From the NCBI GenBank assembly GCA_003344405.1, contig NOWV01000019.1, positions 372,001 through 436,000 on the forward strand: 64,000 bases of DNA, given 5' to 3'. The notes below the pieces were generated by a model that was not told where the DNA came from, searched no databases, and saw only the letters and a program-made list of their open reading frames with translations. Position 1 is the first letter of the stretch; each line of letters begins with the position of its first letter. The position numbers and the translations under genes are program-made. This document shows, piece by piece, positions 38,601 through 51,654 of the stretch. Origin of the DNA: Trichoplax sp. H2 (lineage: Eukaryota; Placozoa; Uniplacotomia; Trichoplacea).

Positions 38601-41600
38601 TACGAAGACTTGGGTTAGCCCTGATCGTCAATTTGTCTTGCTAGCTTATGATGTCGTTCAGGTAAGATTTGCTTTCATTTTAGTTATATTTATCTTGCAT
38701 TACTAGTGTTATAATTCATGATTGAGCTTGAATGGTTGGGTGTAATTAGATTATTTTTAGCGGCTACATAATTAAAAAGTAAACTTTTAATTATATCAGC
38801 TTTGTATCCATTTATTGGGCTATCAAGGTTAATTTATCCACATCAAAATGTGGTTGGGATATAGGTGTCCTATTTTAAAAGAGTTAGGCGTTTTTAAAGT
38901 GGCAAAATAAATTATAATTAATAGAAAGCCAATAGATAAAATCCTTGATATCCATAAATTAATGCATGAATCAGCGGCAGTAATGCTAATGGTACGATGC
39001 TATTTAGTTCGGTTTTACTTTCGTAAGTGCAAAGACTATATTTCAATTTGGAAAACCTAATACACGAGCGTATGATAATAATGCGCTAAAGCATACTCGT
39101 ACGAGTATCAAATGGACTTTAGTTAAATTAATGGTCTAATGTAGCTGGTGTTGAGATTAATTAAGGCTTAAAGAATAAACCAAGATAAAAAAGCATCATA
39201 GAGCAGTATAAAATGAAACTCTTGGAAAATAAGATCTATTAATTCGTTATTGTATTGATGCATTTCCATTTATAGCAATTTCGTTACTCTTTTCTTGCTC
39301 GATATGTGGCCTACAGGATTTCTGACCAGTAAGGATTTACGCTGTTTGAATGTTCCAAATTGTGATTGATATCCTATACAACCTGTTTTTGACTTTATTG
39401 ACCTAATGGGGTATTATTAATTTTTTTCTACAGGCGGTTCTTTCCTTTAGAACCGTTAGGTGTTGGAAGATTGCTATCTTATATGGGCTGGTCAGCAAGT
39501 GGTCATCAACTGGTATGATAGTTATTTCTAGAGAAATGTTTCCCTCTTTATAGGGCATTTTGAGTACTTTGCATATGCAATTTCGAAATTTTTCCGTAAG
39601 AGCATAGCTATCGAAATGAGTAGTAAACGAAGGAAACGTTAAAACCAAACTGAGAACAATTTTAGGATATAGCCTGAATGGATAGTGGTTGATTTGATCC
39701 GATTTGGTTTGTTTCATTTCTAGTCTTTTGTCTATAATAATGATGTTTACCTTATTCCGGATCCTGCAGTTGGTTCACCAATTCGATTTACTTCTGCTGG
39801 TAAACCTGGAGTTGTTTTCTATGGAGTACCTGATTGGATGAATGAAGGTATGGTAGATATTCAATTTAAGTGAATTGCCAAGAAGAAATTTCTCTCTCGT
39901 CCGACATTATTCATCAAAATCAACCTTAATGCATTATTTGAGTACATTTTTGCTTATTGATATCAAGTTGATGTTATCTTCTATTTTATAGAACAAATAT
40001 TAAGATCCAATAATGCAATTTATTGGTCCAAGAATAATGCTTACATAGCTTTCGGATTCTGGAATGATACTTTTGTTCGCCCTTCCAATCGATTACATTA
40101 CAATCCCGGTCTGTCTTACGCGTCTGTTCATAATATTCGTTATCCAAAGGTAGGCATAGCGATTGCTGCTTTATGTGTTCATGATGACATTATAGCCTTG
40201 ATTTTCCTGCTCAGCGTCATACCCAGTATTCAGAATAGACGGATTCTAGCTAAATATTTTCGTCTTTTCCCTTCGTCACTATCTAATACTGGTATAAAAT
40301 GTTTCCCGTCGGCATGTTTCTATAGTATTATATGTTGACGCAGCAACTTACCGTCATTGATGGAATTATTATTTAAGTCCAGTACTAACTATTAATTAGC
40401 TAGAATCAGATCTTCACAGACATGATATGATCATTTAATCCTACATGTACTAAATATGGTAGTTTACCTATTACAAAGCATCGTCAACTTGTAGCTATTT
40501 TTTAAATGATTTTAGATATTTTTAATTAAAGAGTTTTTAAAATATCGTATTTTGACTTTATTTTTGATACAGATTTTATTCCTTACTGTAATCGCATTCT
40601 ATCAATATTTCTTCACATTGAAGATAGTTTATTTGCTGCGTTTTCCGATCTTTTTCCTGATTTTTGATTTATTTGAAATGAGCTTTAAAATATCATATCT
40701 TGACTTTCTTTATTCTTTAATTAATATTTTAATCCTTATTATAATCGCATTCTGTCAATATTTCTTCACATTGACGATAATTTATTTTGCATCTCCAGGT
40801 AGTATAGCTAAGTGTTATAAAGTGTAAAGTAGAGTAATCCTATCTTCTAATATAGCAAGCCCTAACTTGATTGCCGCCTTGTCTTTCTATTTTGCTAGTC
40901 TGGCGATACCAATCCTTTAAATCGTGTTATTGTTGCTAGCTCAACGAATCCTGCCAATGGTTTTGCGCTATCTGCTCCTGCAACTTATGCAGGGTAATAG
41001 AAATTAAACTGATCTAGGATAACTAGAACTGAATAGAAAATACTAAATATTACCTTTGACTTCTTATGGATGAATTATTTTAATTTATTTTTTAGCCAAT
41101 TTTACTTTACTAATGTCAATTGGGCTACAAATAACGATGTTATTATTACCTGGATGAATCGAGCCCAAAGTTCAACTACGGATGTTATATGCAATGCTGT
41201 TACTAGGCAATGCCGTACTGTAAGTTTTCGGTTCTCTTGTAAACTGCTATTCTTGCGTTAATTTATAATTTATTGATATCCTATCGCCTATGCATCTATG
41301 GACTGTTTAGCTAAGTAAAACGGATATCACCAATGGCTGGGTTAATCCGTTCTATGTAAGTATTCTATACCATAAGATAAGAGTAGTTTAGTGATGTAGT
41401 CTATCTAGTAAGCGAATGCATTCTGCACCCGCTACAGTACCTAGTAGTAATAAAATTATTTTCTTATTATCCACTTTTATCCATCGTGGCTCATATTGCC
41501 AGCCGGATCCAAAATTTAGTTCGGATGGCTCCTATTACTTGCAACTTCAACCTAGAACTGTTGCAAGCTCCGAAACATATTATCATATTGCCAAAATATT

Positions 41601-44600
41601 TACATCGGTATGTAATTTTTTGGTTAGAAAAAGAATGAATTCTTAATCGTCGAAGATAAAATTGATAAAGGTTGTCGATAGGTAATCCGTAATTTTAGTT
41701 TTCTATGTTTAACCTTCATTTCTTGCAGAACGGCACTAAAGTCTGGATAACGTCAGGCAGTTTCCAAGTGACTGAGATTTATTCGCTAGCAGAAGCCAGA
41801 AATTTTGTGTAAGTGAACACCGCATCTGCCATCAATTTATAACTCCATGTTATAGCAATAGAATAAAACTCGTTTATTGAAATCATTAGACCAATAAGTA
41901 AATGAATTTGAGCTTAACCAATGTACTAACAAAGATTTTCATTGCCGTGATTTACTTCAGTTATTTCCAAAGCACGGAATATTCACGTGTTACAAGACAT
42001 ATTTACAGGTAAATTTTCAACCAATTTCCACTCTCAATTTATGATAGATTGGATCTTTACGATATTCTACTTAAACGATTTGAAAAATTGCTCAATAATT
42101 TCTTCTTATTCGCTTTTAATAACTCCATTACAATTTAGTGTAACACTAGATGGAACCAATGTCAGAACTTGTATCTCATGCAATTTCAAAGCTTCTAGTA
42201 AGCTTCTTATTTATAGTTTGTAGTGTCTTGCTTACTGGATCAAATGGTCTTTAGTCGATGCCTATTTGTATTATTTTGAGCTTGATTTGTCTGCTTTATG
42301 GAAGTTGATTATCATCAGTGTGAAATAGCCTTATCCAGAGAAGATTTCTAACTATTCTCATGACTATCAACTCTAGGCGTTTGTTCTTATTATTCAGCGT
42401 CGTTTAGTGCCCAAGCATCTTATTATATCCTCAACTGTTTAGGTAGGAATCCGCAAAAAAAGTTAATTTTAAGGTAGTAAACACCTCTAAGGGTATCATT
42501 TATAACTACACTGTTTCTTTTCTTTGGTAGGACCAAGCATACCTAAATATTATTTGGTTGACGCTGTGGCTAATAAATGTAAGCTTTGGGAGGATTATCT
42601 CTGTATGACCTGAAATAAAATTTTTAGCAAGTTCAAACATGAATAATCTTGATCTTTATTCAACATTTATAGCTACTGTTATGGAGGACAATCATGTTGT
42701 TTCTGAAAGACTGGCTAAGAAAGATTTAGCAAGCACCACATTCTACACCTTTACCAGTGGTGGTTATGGTAAGATTACTATATTGTTCTAATTGGAGATT
42801 TTGAAATAAAAATAGAGGAAATATAAACTGATATAACTGAATCTGTAAAATAAATAAAATGCAGTATTAATTCTTCAGTATCTCTATACTTATTCTACAG
42901 ATATTAACGTGGTTGAATACCGTCCACCTTATTTTGATATAACAGTTAAATATCCAGTGATTATTTACATGTAAGTCAGACAGTTCGCTAAATGGCTGTC
43001 GAACTGAAGATGTTTAAATTTTATAATGTAATGCAGTATGCGAATAATTTATATTTTATAATACGAGCATGTGAGATATATAGCATCTGAAAGAATACTA
43101 ATCATGATGATCCTCTTACTAAACTTAGGGATGGAACACCTGACAGCTCTGTGGTAAGATAGTACACATTGCTATTGCTACTAACTATACAGAAATAATT
43201 CTGTGACGATCGTTGCTACCAATGAATTATTTGTGTTCTACAAGAATGTGCTTAAAAAACATTTAAGAATTTATAATCAAGGCTAATTAAAGAGTCTCCA
43301 TATGACTATCTACAGTAATTAAGTTTAGCTTGTTTTTATGCCCATGAACATCATTAATTGATAGTGGTACATAAAGAAGATTAATAACTTTAAGTCCGTC
43401 TTTTGATTGAATGATCTAAATCACAAAATAAGAAATAAAGTAATTTAAATGTTCGTCATGATTAAGGTGGATACACGATTTCAATTGGGCTTTATTCAAT
43501 ACCTTGCTTCCTCAATGAATATTATTGTGGCACGCATTGATCCGAGAGGTACAAAAGGAAGTCAGAGAAATGAGTATGTATCTTATCATTAAGCTCTCAA
43601 ATAACCTTTACACGCAATTTAAGACCTATAAAAACCAATGTCATTTCGTACTCCGTCTTTTATAGATTTACCTATTCCGTCTATCGAAGATTAGGATTTG
43701 TTCAAGTCCTTGATATTGAGAATTATGTCACGTAAGTACTTTTAGAATTCGTTTTGCATTGCCAATTATTTTGTCTGGTGTCTATTCTATTAATTATATT
43801 TTGTGAGATTAGTAGAAGATGTTAATATCTTAAATTATACTTTATAGTATATAGTGCCAATATACTTTTACCGACTATTTATCTGCTATCCATTCTATTA
43901 ATTCTATTTTGTAAGATTAGGAGAAGATATTAATATCTTAAGTTAAATTTTATACTGATATACTTTTATCGGCTATTTATCTACTGTCTATTCTATTAAT
44001 TCCATTTCGTGGGATAAGTAGAAGATAATAATTACTTAAGTTATACTTTATACTGATATACATTTGCCGACAATTTACCTGCTATCTATTCTATTAGTTC
44101 TGTTTCGGAGATTAGTAGAAGATGTTTATGTCTTCAGTTATCCTTTATACTGATTGACTTTTACCGAGTATTTGTCTGCTACCCATTGTATCAATTTCTA
44201 CACTCTTATTTCATGGGATTAGTACAAGATGTAGATATCTTAATTTACATGAGGTGTTTATCAATTTTCCATATTAGGTATTTAAAGACGCAAGGTTACG
44301 TTGACACTGCCAAAATAGCAGTTTATGGCTGGGTATGTATGCCATCGAATAGCATAGATAGAATTTTTAAGCGACTGATTCTACTCCTATCGTCATTGAG
44401 TAAAGAATTAAAAAGTACACATATAATACGAATTAAATGCTACTAAATAAATGGTATAAAAGATAGCTTGAAAGACGGAGTTGATTTCATGGGCGGAGTA
44501 AAATCAAACGCTTTAAAGCTTTAAAGTAAATATCACTGATAATAATATTATCCTAGGGATATGGAGGATATCTTTCAGCCATGACTGTTGGATCTGGTAA

Positions 44601-46248
44601 AGCCAAGGTAAAGTTGGGAATTGCAGGAGCGCCAAACACCAACTGGATATTCTATGGTAAGAAATTTACTTAAATCAGATGCTCATTTAACTTGTAAATT
44701 ATTTACTAGTCTATATTAATGAATGAAGGATTGGTTAATTTTAAAGCTGGTGGTATTTCGAAGCTAGGTTGATGCTATGAACCTAGTTTATAATTGCTTG
44801 ACTTTTTCATAATTCTTTACTAATACCTTACAATTTATTCAATACTTCTCCGCATGTCACTTTTATTTACCGGAAGTGTATTTAATCTTTCTTATTCATG
44901 TTTGTCTAATTTTGAAATTTTTTTTTATCACTCGTTGCTTATTCTACATCTATGTTATAATTTTTTCATTGTATTTTAGTAATGACTAGATTTTTAGTCA
45001 AAAATAGGTACTACTAGTTTTAATGTGGAATCACGTTACTGCTTTATGCGATGGTTTATTCTATTCCTTTAGTTAAGAATTTGTTTCGTTTTCGATTTTA
45101 TTCTGTTGCTATTCATTGGAATTCGTTTTGTTTTTCTACTGCTCGTTTTTGTTACTATCTCATTTCAATGGTTAAAGAATAGACGCAACTCCAAGTTATA
45201 CATTCTAATTGCTTTACTGAGTTTTCTGATTTGTTTTACGCAGCATATGAACGACCAAAGTGTATCTATTCAGCATCAATCTATTTTGATCGTAGTCTTT
45301 AACCCTCTATTCTTAATTTAAAAGTGATTTTATTTAATTTCTATACTGAGACCGTGTTGTAAAGCTGTTAGTTAATGGCTATCTAATACATATGTTAATT
45401 TATTTTCTCAAATTGTGATAAATTCAATTTCTCAATAACAGATTCCGTCTATTCCGAGCGCTACCTCAGTACTTATGCTATTAATCGCCAAGGCTACGAG
45501 GTATGCTATTTTTCAAGTTTCATTTGTATTAATTACTTTAAAATTTGGCTTGATGACAACAGAAATGATATCCATAAGTAGCTGATATCAGTACAAAATA
45601 ATTCCATTCTGTAATCGTGGGTCAAAATGTTCTTCTTTATTAAGACTTTTGCTATTTATATAATATGGATATATAGGAGGCTTCGGTCCTGAATAAAATT
45701 AGCGGTTTTGAATCCTCCGATTTTGCCATTGTCCATGGTAGCTACGATGCAAATGTCCTATTTCAAAATTCTGCCAATTTAATTAATAAGCTGCAAAGCG
45801 AGGATATTAAGTTTAGAATGCAGGTAATGAATCTTTGACGTTGCGTTGGGTGAATAGCTAGGTCAAGTTTACTAAGCTAATAATATTATAAACAATAAAT
45901 TACGTTATTTTCTGAAGTCATCCCATTATTGCTAACTTTATAAAGTGAATCAGGTCGTCTTGGCTATTTTATAATGCGGCAATGATATTTTGCTTCTTTG
46001 ATGAGTAGATTGAGGAGCAATTTCTTACTGATCTCTTAGATTCAAAATCAATGTTTTGCAGTCATAGCCTTTACATTATTCCTTCATCAACAAAGTTAAT
46101 AAATTTATTTATTATCAATTCCCTTTCGTTCTAGACTTATATCAATCAAGGCCATGAAATTACAGACAATAAAACGATGCATCATATGTATCGCTTTATT
46201 ACCGAGGAGATTGTATCCTCCCTTGGCGTTCAAAATCCGATTCCATAA
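35649..46248 (+). CDS. Dipeptidyl-peptidase-IV-like membrane protein, gene A (28 exons, predicted inactive)
   Basis: Exons: 35649-35672 (tentative, MKRRESEY), 37299-37419, 38201-38305, 38406-38500, 38587-38661, 39276-39328, 39434-39512, 39724-39847, 39992-40149, 40899-40993, 41096-41219, 41311-41355, 41503-41607, 41729-41808, 41961-42008, 42139-42197, 42377-42442, 42531-42578, 42673-42768, 42901-42970, 43129-43153, 43467-43573, 43666-43731, 44278-44332, 44557-44656, 45442-45500, 45677-45823, 46135-46248. The sum is 780 aa, near the family length. A short basic cytoplasmic tail (RRTRSKSKR) precedes one membrane helix (about 22-45), giving type II topology. A beta-propeller follows ([26 protein letters not shown] with the Glu-Glu pair), then an alpha/beta-hydrolase domain. 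The nucleophile elbow is GWGYGGY (641-646), with Gly642 for Ser, and the oxyanion Tyr is Asp558 (YMDGTP). Asp718 (HGSYD) and His750 (QGHEI) remain. Loss of Ser makes it DPP6/DPP10-like: non-enzymatic, perhaps a partner of membrane proteins (inference). Confidence 0.92.
43774..44245 (+). repeat. Intronic minisatellite, five units of about 98-108 bp
   Basis: Units start at about 43774, 43882, 43980, 44078 and 44175 with TCTGCTATCCATTCTATTAA-like sequence, and each includes a GATTAGTAGAAGAT-like core. The array sits in gene A's intron just before the exon that leads into the nucleophile elbow. Confidence 0.85.
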
Positions 46249-46739
46249 GTAGTATTGAGTATACTTACTCACGATGGAAGTATACAATATACAAAAACGT
46301 CTTCATCATAAAACGTCTTCATCATACTCTCTAATCTGCTTATTATGTATGCGATCTACTTTATTCCATCCTGTTGGTCAACTGTTAGAGGCGTATCCTG
46401 CTAACTATTATCGTCGACACTTAGTGTTTCTGTTTCTTGCAAAGCCAAGATAATTATTAATTATGTTTAGATCTTACATAAAACAATATGGATGATAATC
46501 CGGATAACATTTAATTTCATTAATCGAGCTTAAACTATCACTGTTGGTATAATTTAAGGCAAGCTTTTTTTGATAACTTGGCTCCATATCATTTCTTGCT
46601 ATCAATATGATGTTAATACCCAGATATTTCCTTAGTATTATGATTGTATTTTTGTCTACGTGTTTTCAGCTATTGAAAGTTTATACGTAAATAAGCTATG
46701 TTGAGTTGATTTTGTTAATTTGATATTTAGTTTAACAGT
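46249..46739. other. Downstream of gene A
   Basis: Probable 3' untranslated region. AAAACGTCTTCATCAT is present twice in tandem at about 46296-46330. Nothing else recognised. Confidence 0.4.
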
Positions 46740-48010
46740 TGAAAAATATTTTTCCTATCAGTAATGGCCTCATTCGATGTTGATGTTAGTATGTTTATAG
46801 AATTCTATAGTTTTATCCTTCTAAAGCCGTCTTATCACTTATCGCATATCCGTATAAAATATCATTAAAAACGAGGAGTTGCAAAAAGGAAATTAAAAAA
46901 TTGAATTGAATTGGTATAGCATGATGCAACCGTAAACTTGAATCATCCTATCGTATATTAATAGCAAAATGATTCTTTCTCTGAGTAATAACCTCACTAA
47001 GTGCCGATGTGAGTATGCCTAGGGAATTTTATAGTTTTACCTACCTTAAACAATATCTTATTTCTTATCGCATAGACGTACAAAATATCATTGAAAACGA
47101 GGTGATTTTAGAAAGGAAATGAAAAATTGAATTGGTATAGACTGATGCCAATGTAAATATGAATTACGTTATTATATAGCAGTAGCAAAATGATTATTGT
47201 CTCTCAGTCATAGCCTCACTGGATGCTCACATTAGCATAGCTAGAGAATTTTACAGTTGTATCTGCCTAAAGCCATATTATTATTTGTCACATATCCGTA
47301 CAAAATATCATTAAAACGAGGCATTTTTGAGAAAGGAGTTGATATTATTAAGAAAGGAAATGGAGAAACTGAATTTAAATTAGTATAGCATAATGTCCAT
47401 GTAAACATGAGTTACTTTATCGTATTGCTGTAGCAAAAAAGTTCTTTTCTATCAGCAATAATCTCACTGGATGTTCATATTAGCATAGTTAGAGGATTCT
47501 ATAGTTATATCCGCCTCAAGCTGTCATATAGCAATAGCAATTGCTACCGTCCAAGTACGAAATCCAGTCATATGTGTTTTGATGTGCTATGTTTTTCATT
47601 CCTGTGATTGGCCGGGCAATCCTGGCCAATCTCAGGAATGACCGGCCAATCTCAGGAATAACCGGCCAATCTCAAAAATGATTCGCGATATTATTTGTCG
47701 CATGTCCGTCTGAAATATCATTAAAACGAGGTATTTTTAAGTAAAAAGTTTACATTATTAAGAAAGGAAATAGAGAAACTAAATTTGAATTAGTATGGCA
47801 TGATGTCCATGTAAACATGAATCACTCTATCGTATTGCAGTAGCAAAGTGATTCTCTTCTATCAGTAATAACCTCACTAAGTGTTCGTATTAGCATGATC
47901 AGAGAATTCAATAACTTTATCCGCCCAAAGTTGTCTTATTACTTATCGCTTATCCATCTAAAATATTATTTTTAATTGAAAACTAGTCATTTTTAGAAAG
48001 GTAATGAAAA
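46740..48010 (+). repeat. Degenerate tandem repeat, five units, basic period about 223 bp
   Basis: Homologous points (GTAATAACCTCACTAAGTG-like) fall at 46761, 46985, 47207, 47455 and 47865. Units share a CCGTACAAAATATCATTA stretch, ACGAGG, and GAAAGGAAATGAAAAATTGA. The last spacing is longer because unit 4 is interrupted at about 47526-47690 by unrelated, GC-richer sequence. Confidence 0.85.
47597..47683. repeat. CCAAT-containing inverted and tandem repeat inside unit 4
   Basis: CATTCCTGTGATTGGCC (47597-47613) is the inverted counterpart of GGCCAATCTCAGGAATG (47624-47640) with one mismatch. The latter is followed by two more 20-bp tandem copies at 47644 and 47664. The result is a hairpin plus a triplet of GGCCAATCT units, unlike the AT-rich surroundings. 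Confidence 0.8.
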
Positions 48011-48432
48011 ATTGAATTCAATTGTAGTCAAGTTTAGCCGGCTAAAACTCTTGTAAGATTGTTATGTTGACCATCATACATCATCAGAAATGCGTAACTG
48101 GTATGGGTCATAATTGGGCCATGGTAAAATCAACAAAATAGGGTTGTAAATCATATGTAGTTCTCTACTACCGGTATAGAATGGATAATGTAAATTTTTC
48201 AATATTGATCTGAAAGGCTAGAGTGATTGATTATGCTCGCCTTTTGAGGCTAACAGAGGTCAATAAAGCATGACTGGCCTATTAGTGATTTCCACTTCAT
48301 AGGGAAGATTACTTCCACCTTCTGGTCAAGCTGCGGATAGCCAAGACATCTCATAGAATAATGAACCTGGGGTAATGCTATCCCTAGCTGTCATAATCAT
48401 GTTATTAATTACTTTAGGAATTCTCTGTCTAG

Positions 48433-48561
48433 ACTTTCTACGTGATGCAATCGAATGCCATGCTTGATAGTCACCAGGCTAAAATTGAGAGAGAATATGG
48501 TCTATCCAAGCTGACTGAAACCAAAATGAGAGAGATCGCTGAGTCTATTGGATGGGCATGA
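48433..48561 (+). other. Isolated exon-like open frame, 42 codons
   Basis: Follows an acceptor-like GTCTAG and ends with TGA. It encodes MLDSHQAKIEREYGLSKL, continuing into a Lys/Glu-rich helix-like stretch with protein-like composition. No family recognised and no partner exons found. Could be a remnant exon or chance. Confidence 0.2.
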
Positions 48562-49699
48562 TGGATTCCATTGGCTTTCGAGCTGTATTGATTTATCTGC
48601 CATATGCTGTTACTAGAGTTCATCTTGACGTAATGTAATCTATTTCCAACTTGAATAGCTTGCTAGAGTCCAGATGAATATTCTACTTGTGCACCATGAT
48701 TCATTGTTGACATAAAGCAGTAGGCTCCGCCTGGCATCACAAGACTGAGTTCAATAGCAAGAAATAATGCTGATTGTTGATGATCCATATTTCATCCTAG
48801 CTCATTTATATTGGATCAGGGCTTGGTACAAGCTTTGTTTTGACAACCTAAGCTATTGTATTGATATTATTGATTCAATAATCGCATAATTTGCTGCAGC
48901 AATCCTAAGCCAAGAAGATCCAATTTGAATATAATTTCATCAACAAGCTCCGCCTTGCATTATTCAAAGTTGATTTCTTATCCCTATTCCAATTAAGCCA
49001 ATCATTATCGAGATCAATCCAGCCTATATGATCTCCTTCATCTTGTCATTTCATTTCATCTTGGTGTGTTTTCATGCACGCAAGCCAGCAGGAAGTTTTT
49101 CAATTATTCAAGTATCTTGGCTGAAATTTTTTTCAACATGGGGAAAATGGTAAGTCATGATAGCCTTGCTGTCCAACTTGCTGATGGCTGGCGATCATTC
49201 TATCGTTAGCTGTACATCTAGAATACAGTAGTATAGGCATTTTAATTTCATTTTGATATCCTTTTTTCTGATATTTGGTGGGATTAAGTATGCGTAGATT
49301 GATGAGTACTGCATACGGATTAAAAAAATGCAATTGGATCTGTATTATGAACATCTTGAAAACTAGAAAGAATCAACAAGGCGTTCTTCATCAGCCGTAC
49401 CAAGAATGGATATTAGTCATGATCGAGCTCTGTTTCCCGTCCAATTGATGACAATGTTTATTAGGCGATGATGCATTGAAATGATTCTCCATAATCATGG
49501 AGATGATGATGGAAAAATAAACCCTAAAGTGATGAGCGCTAGCGCACTACCTTGTCGTAGCTACCGTAACAACCAACATCAAGAGGGTCATGCATAAATT
49601 ATTAGAAGAGAAATTAATGGGCAAATAATTTTTAGCCTACACAGTAATCGATGAATTTCTGAATTAAAGGATGATGTAATTTTGCAAATTCATCATCAC

Positions 49700-50080
49700 C
49701 CATTCTACTTGCACTACTCTTTGTGCTTGGGATTCGATTGTCTTACTTTGCTATGTCTTCTACTTTCCATTGCGACAAGGATACGGTGGACAGGGACGCC
49801 GTTAAATATACATTCAATCGCCGGCACCCAAACTAATCGGCAGCCCTAACTGCACGGATAAGCCGATAGATGAAAAGACTTATAAACTGCTTTTAACTCA
49901 TTATACTGTACAAGAAGAAGGCATCGATGATTCATAAATGCATTACTTTTGTGCTTAGGATCAGATTGTACTGCTTTCCTTTGTCTTCCATTTTCTATTG
50001 CGACAAGGATACAAAATACCTATATCGTTGATTTTGAAACCGATCCATGGCTTCCAAACCAATCGGTAGTAGTACAATTT
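49700..50080. repeat. Diverged direct duplication
   Basis: Two segments, about 49705-49790 and 49938-50013, share the order ACTTTTGTGCTTAGGAT, GATTGT, TTTGTCTTC and TTGCGACAAGGATAC, with many substitutions. Read on the minus strand both begin near an ATG GAA, but neither stays open. Confidence 0.55.
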
Positions 50081-50964
50081 GACTTGATATTTATAACTCT
50101 TCTACAGTACGTCTCGTGAATCTGTAGATAATTCTTGAACTTTATCAGCTTGAGTTTTATTATCAAATTATGCGTTCAATGGAAATTATCGCTCATCCTA
50201 TCATGAAAATGATGTAAAAAAAAAAGCGATCAACACAATCACTGTTTCGTTTACTAGCAATCTTGACGAATGACTTTAGGAAATGCTTTAAGGATGATAA
50301 AATGACATTGTAACCGTTACGTTAACAAATGAGAAAATGATACTAAAAAATCAATCGATGCCATTCCATTGGGTATTTCCTCATCCGTTTGTCATAGGTA
50401 ATAGCTCACTTAGATTAGGTGGAGAAAATTAGACTAATCCTTTCAGTAGAATGAAAAATCATCCTAGTCTTATATCATCCATGATGATAGGAAATCCAGT
50501 GTTCAAATTGACTTCAACTTTTACTTTTTTAAATACTAACATTAAGGCTGGAAATTCTCATAACGCTCATTCTGTGCGCATCGATCGCCTAATGGAAATA
50601 TTTCGATTTACTGAGGCTCGATAGGATTATACGCGTATCGCATTCTATAAGGTAGCAAATCCGCTATTGCAAGACCTGAGTAGTCTGCTTGAAAAAGTTT
50701 TATTTTCTACTGGGATAAGACGGATTTCATGCTATTATTACCACACATTACATCATCAAAATCTCTAGAAGAAGATGATAGGGCCGAGTCCACCATTTTC
50801 TAGCCAATTCTGATTGATGTGCTTGAGGTCTGGATAGGATCAAGGCGCGTCGTACTCTTTTTTTAAGAGTTCATCTCCCTAATTCAATCATGATTTATTT
50901 TGCTATCTCATGTTACTATAATGAATTTAATTAGACCAGCAGCTATCCTAATTATTCAATCATT

Positions 50965-51315
50965 TTATATAACGCTCGATCCATTTTGTAATCCGTGTAT
51001 CTTAGCCATGGCAATAAGAATCAAATTGCCAGGTATTGCTAGCATTTTGACAAGTAGATGGTCATCCACGACAGCAAGATCGAGTTTGGATAGAGTCATG
51101 ATGGCCGTCCGCACTCCATTGGATTTAATTGCATTATCCATTTCCTCACTGAGTCTTATTACTTCCGTCTAGGTAAAATAGACGGTGAAAAGAAACTTGA
51201 AGCTCACTTTAGTCTGTTTGATAACAATATTATGACCGTATTCTAGCCTGCTGGCATCATCAAATCTATTCACACCTGCCAAGATTATATTATTTTCTTT
51301 TAAATTGCTCGCCAT
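50965..51315 (-). pseudogene. Unassigned coding-like block 1, one in-frame TAG
   Basis: From ATG at 51313-51315 the minus-strand frame gives MASNLKENNIILAGVNRF and on to VIKQTK, then 12 codons and a TAG. It continues in the same frame for 67 more codons (TEVIRLSEEMDNAIKSNGVR, then LSKLDLAVVDDHLLVKMLA). The 39 nt between can be removed as GTGAGC...CCTAG, which would make a very short intron, or the TAG is a true stop in a decayed gene. Composition is clearly protein-like, with amphipathic helices. Family not recognised. Confidence 0.45.
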
Positions 51316-51399
51316 AGTCTATAAAAATTTATCTTGAACAATCAATTGATGTTCGATTTGATTATTGGCCATTTCGGATCGATCAACGCATAGCTACCC

Positions 51400-51617
51400 T
51401 TACTATTATATTCAAGGCTTAATTGCTTTGCATCGATATAATGCATGGATAGCTTTCCGGTCCTTAATTAATACTATTACAATACTAGATTAATCACTGA
51501 ACTGCTTTCTTTCGATTTAATGCGCGAATAACTTCCTAGCCCTGAATGCTATGAGAATACTATATTAATGAGGGAATTGCTTTGTATCCACCTTATGCTT
51601 GGTGGGGGGGGGGGGGG
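51400..51617 (+). repeat. Short tandem repeat of about 75 bp, ending at a poly-G run
   Basis: Three diverged units share AATTGCTTTG, ATGC, ATAGCTT and AATACTATATTAAT. The third breaks off in a run of about 15 Gs at 51604-51617. Confidence 0.6.
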
Positions 51618-51654
51618 AATAGCTTCCTTCTACTTGTGGATATAAATAGTAGGA

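Larger units (their letters stand above)
48011..50899. other. Region without a defined gene between the DPP-like genes
   Basis: Holds the 43-codon plus-strand frame at 48433 and a diverged duplication (about 49700-49790 versus 49935-50010, sharing TTGCGACAAGGATAC). It also holds a possible first exon of gene B, ATG GGG AAA ATG|GTAAGT at 49138-49149, in the phase needed to join 54057. That exon is only a suggestion. Confidence 0.3.

Noticed and set aside
40552-40827. 91-codon frame in gene A
   Set aside because: Phe/Ile/Leu-rich translation of a T-rich intron with an internal repeat; it lies between exons 39992-40149 and 40899-40993, whose phases already join.
50965-51315. Possible match of coding block 1 to the C-terminus of BBS2
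   Set aside because: A few positions (VN...A.RL..G) line up by eye, but the block continues well past where BBS2 ends, and no other BBS2 part was found nearby. Not enough to name it.
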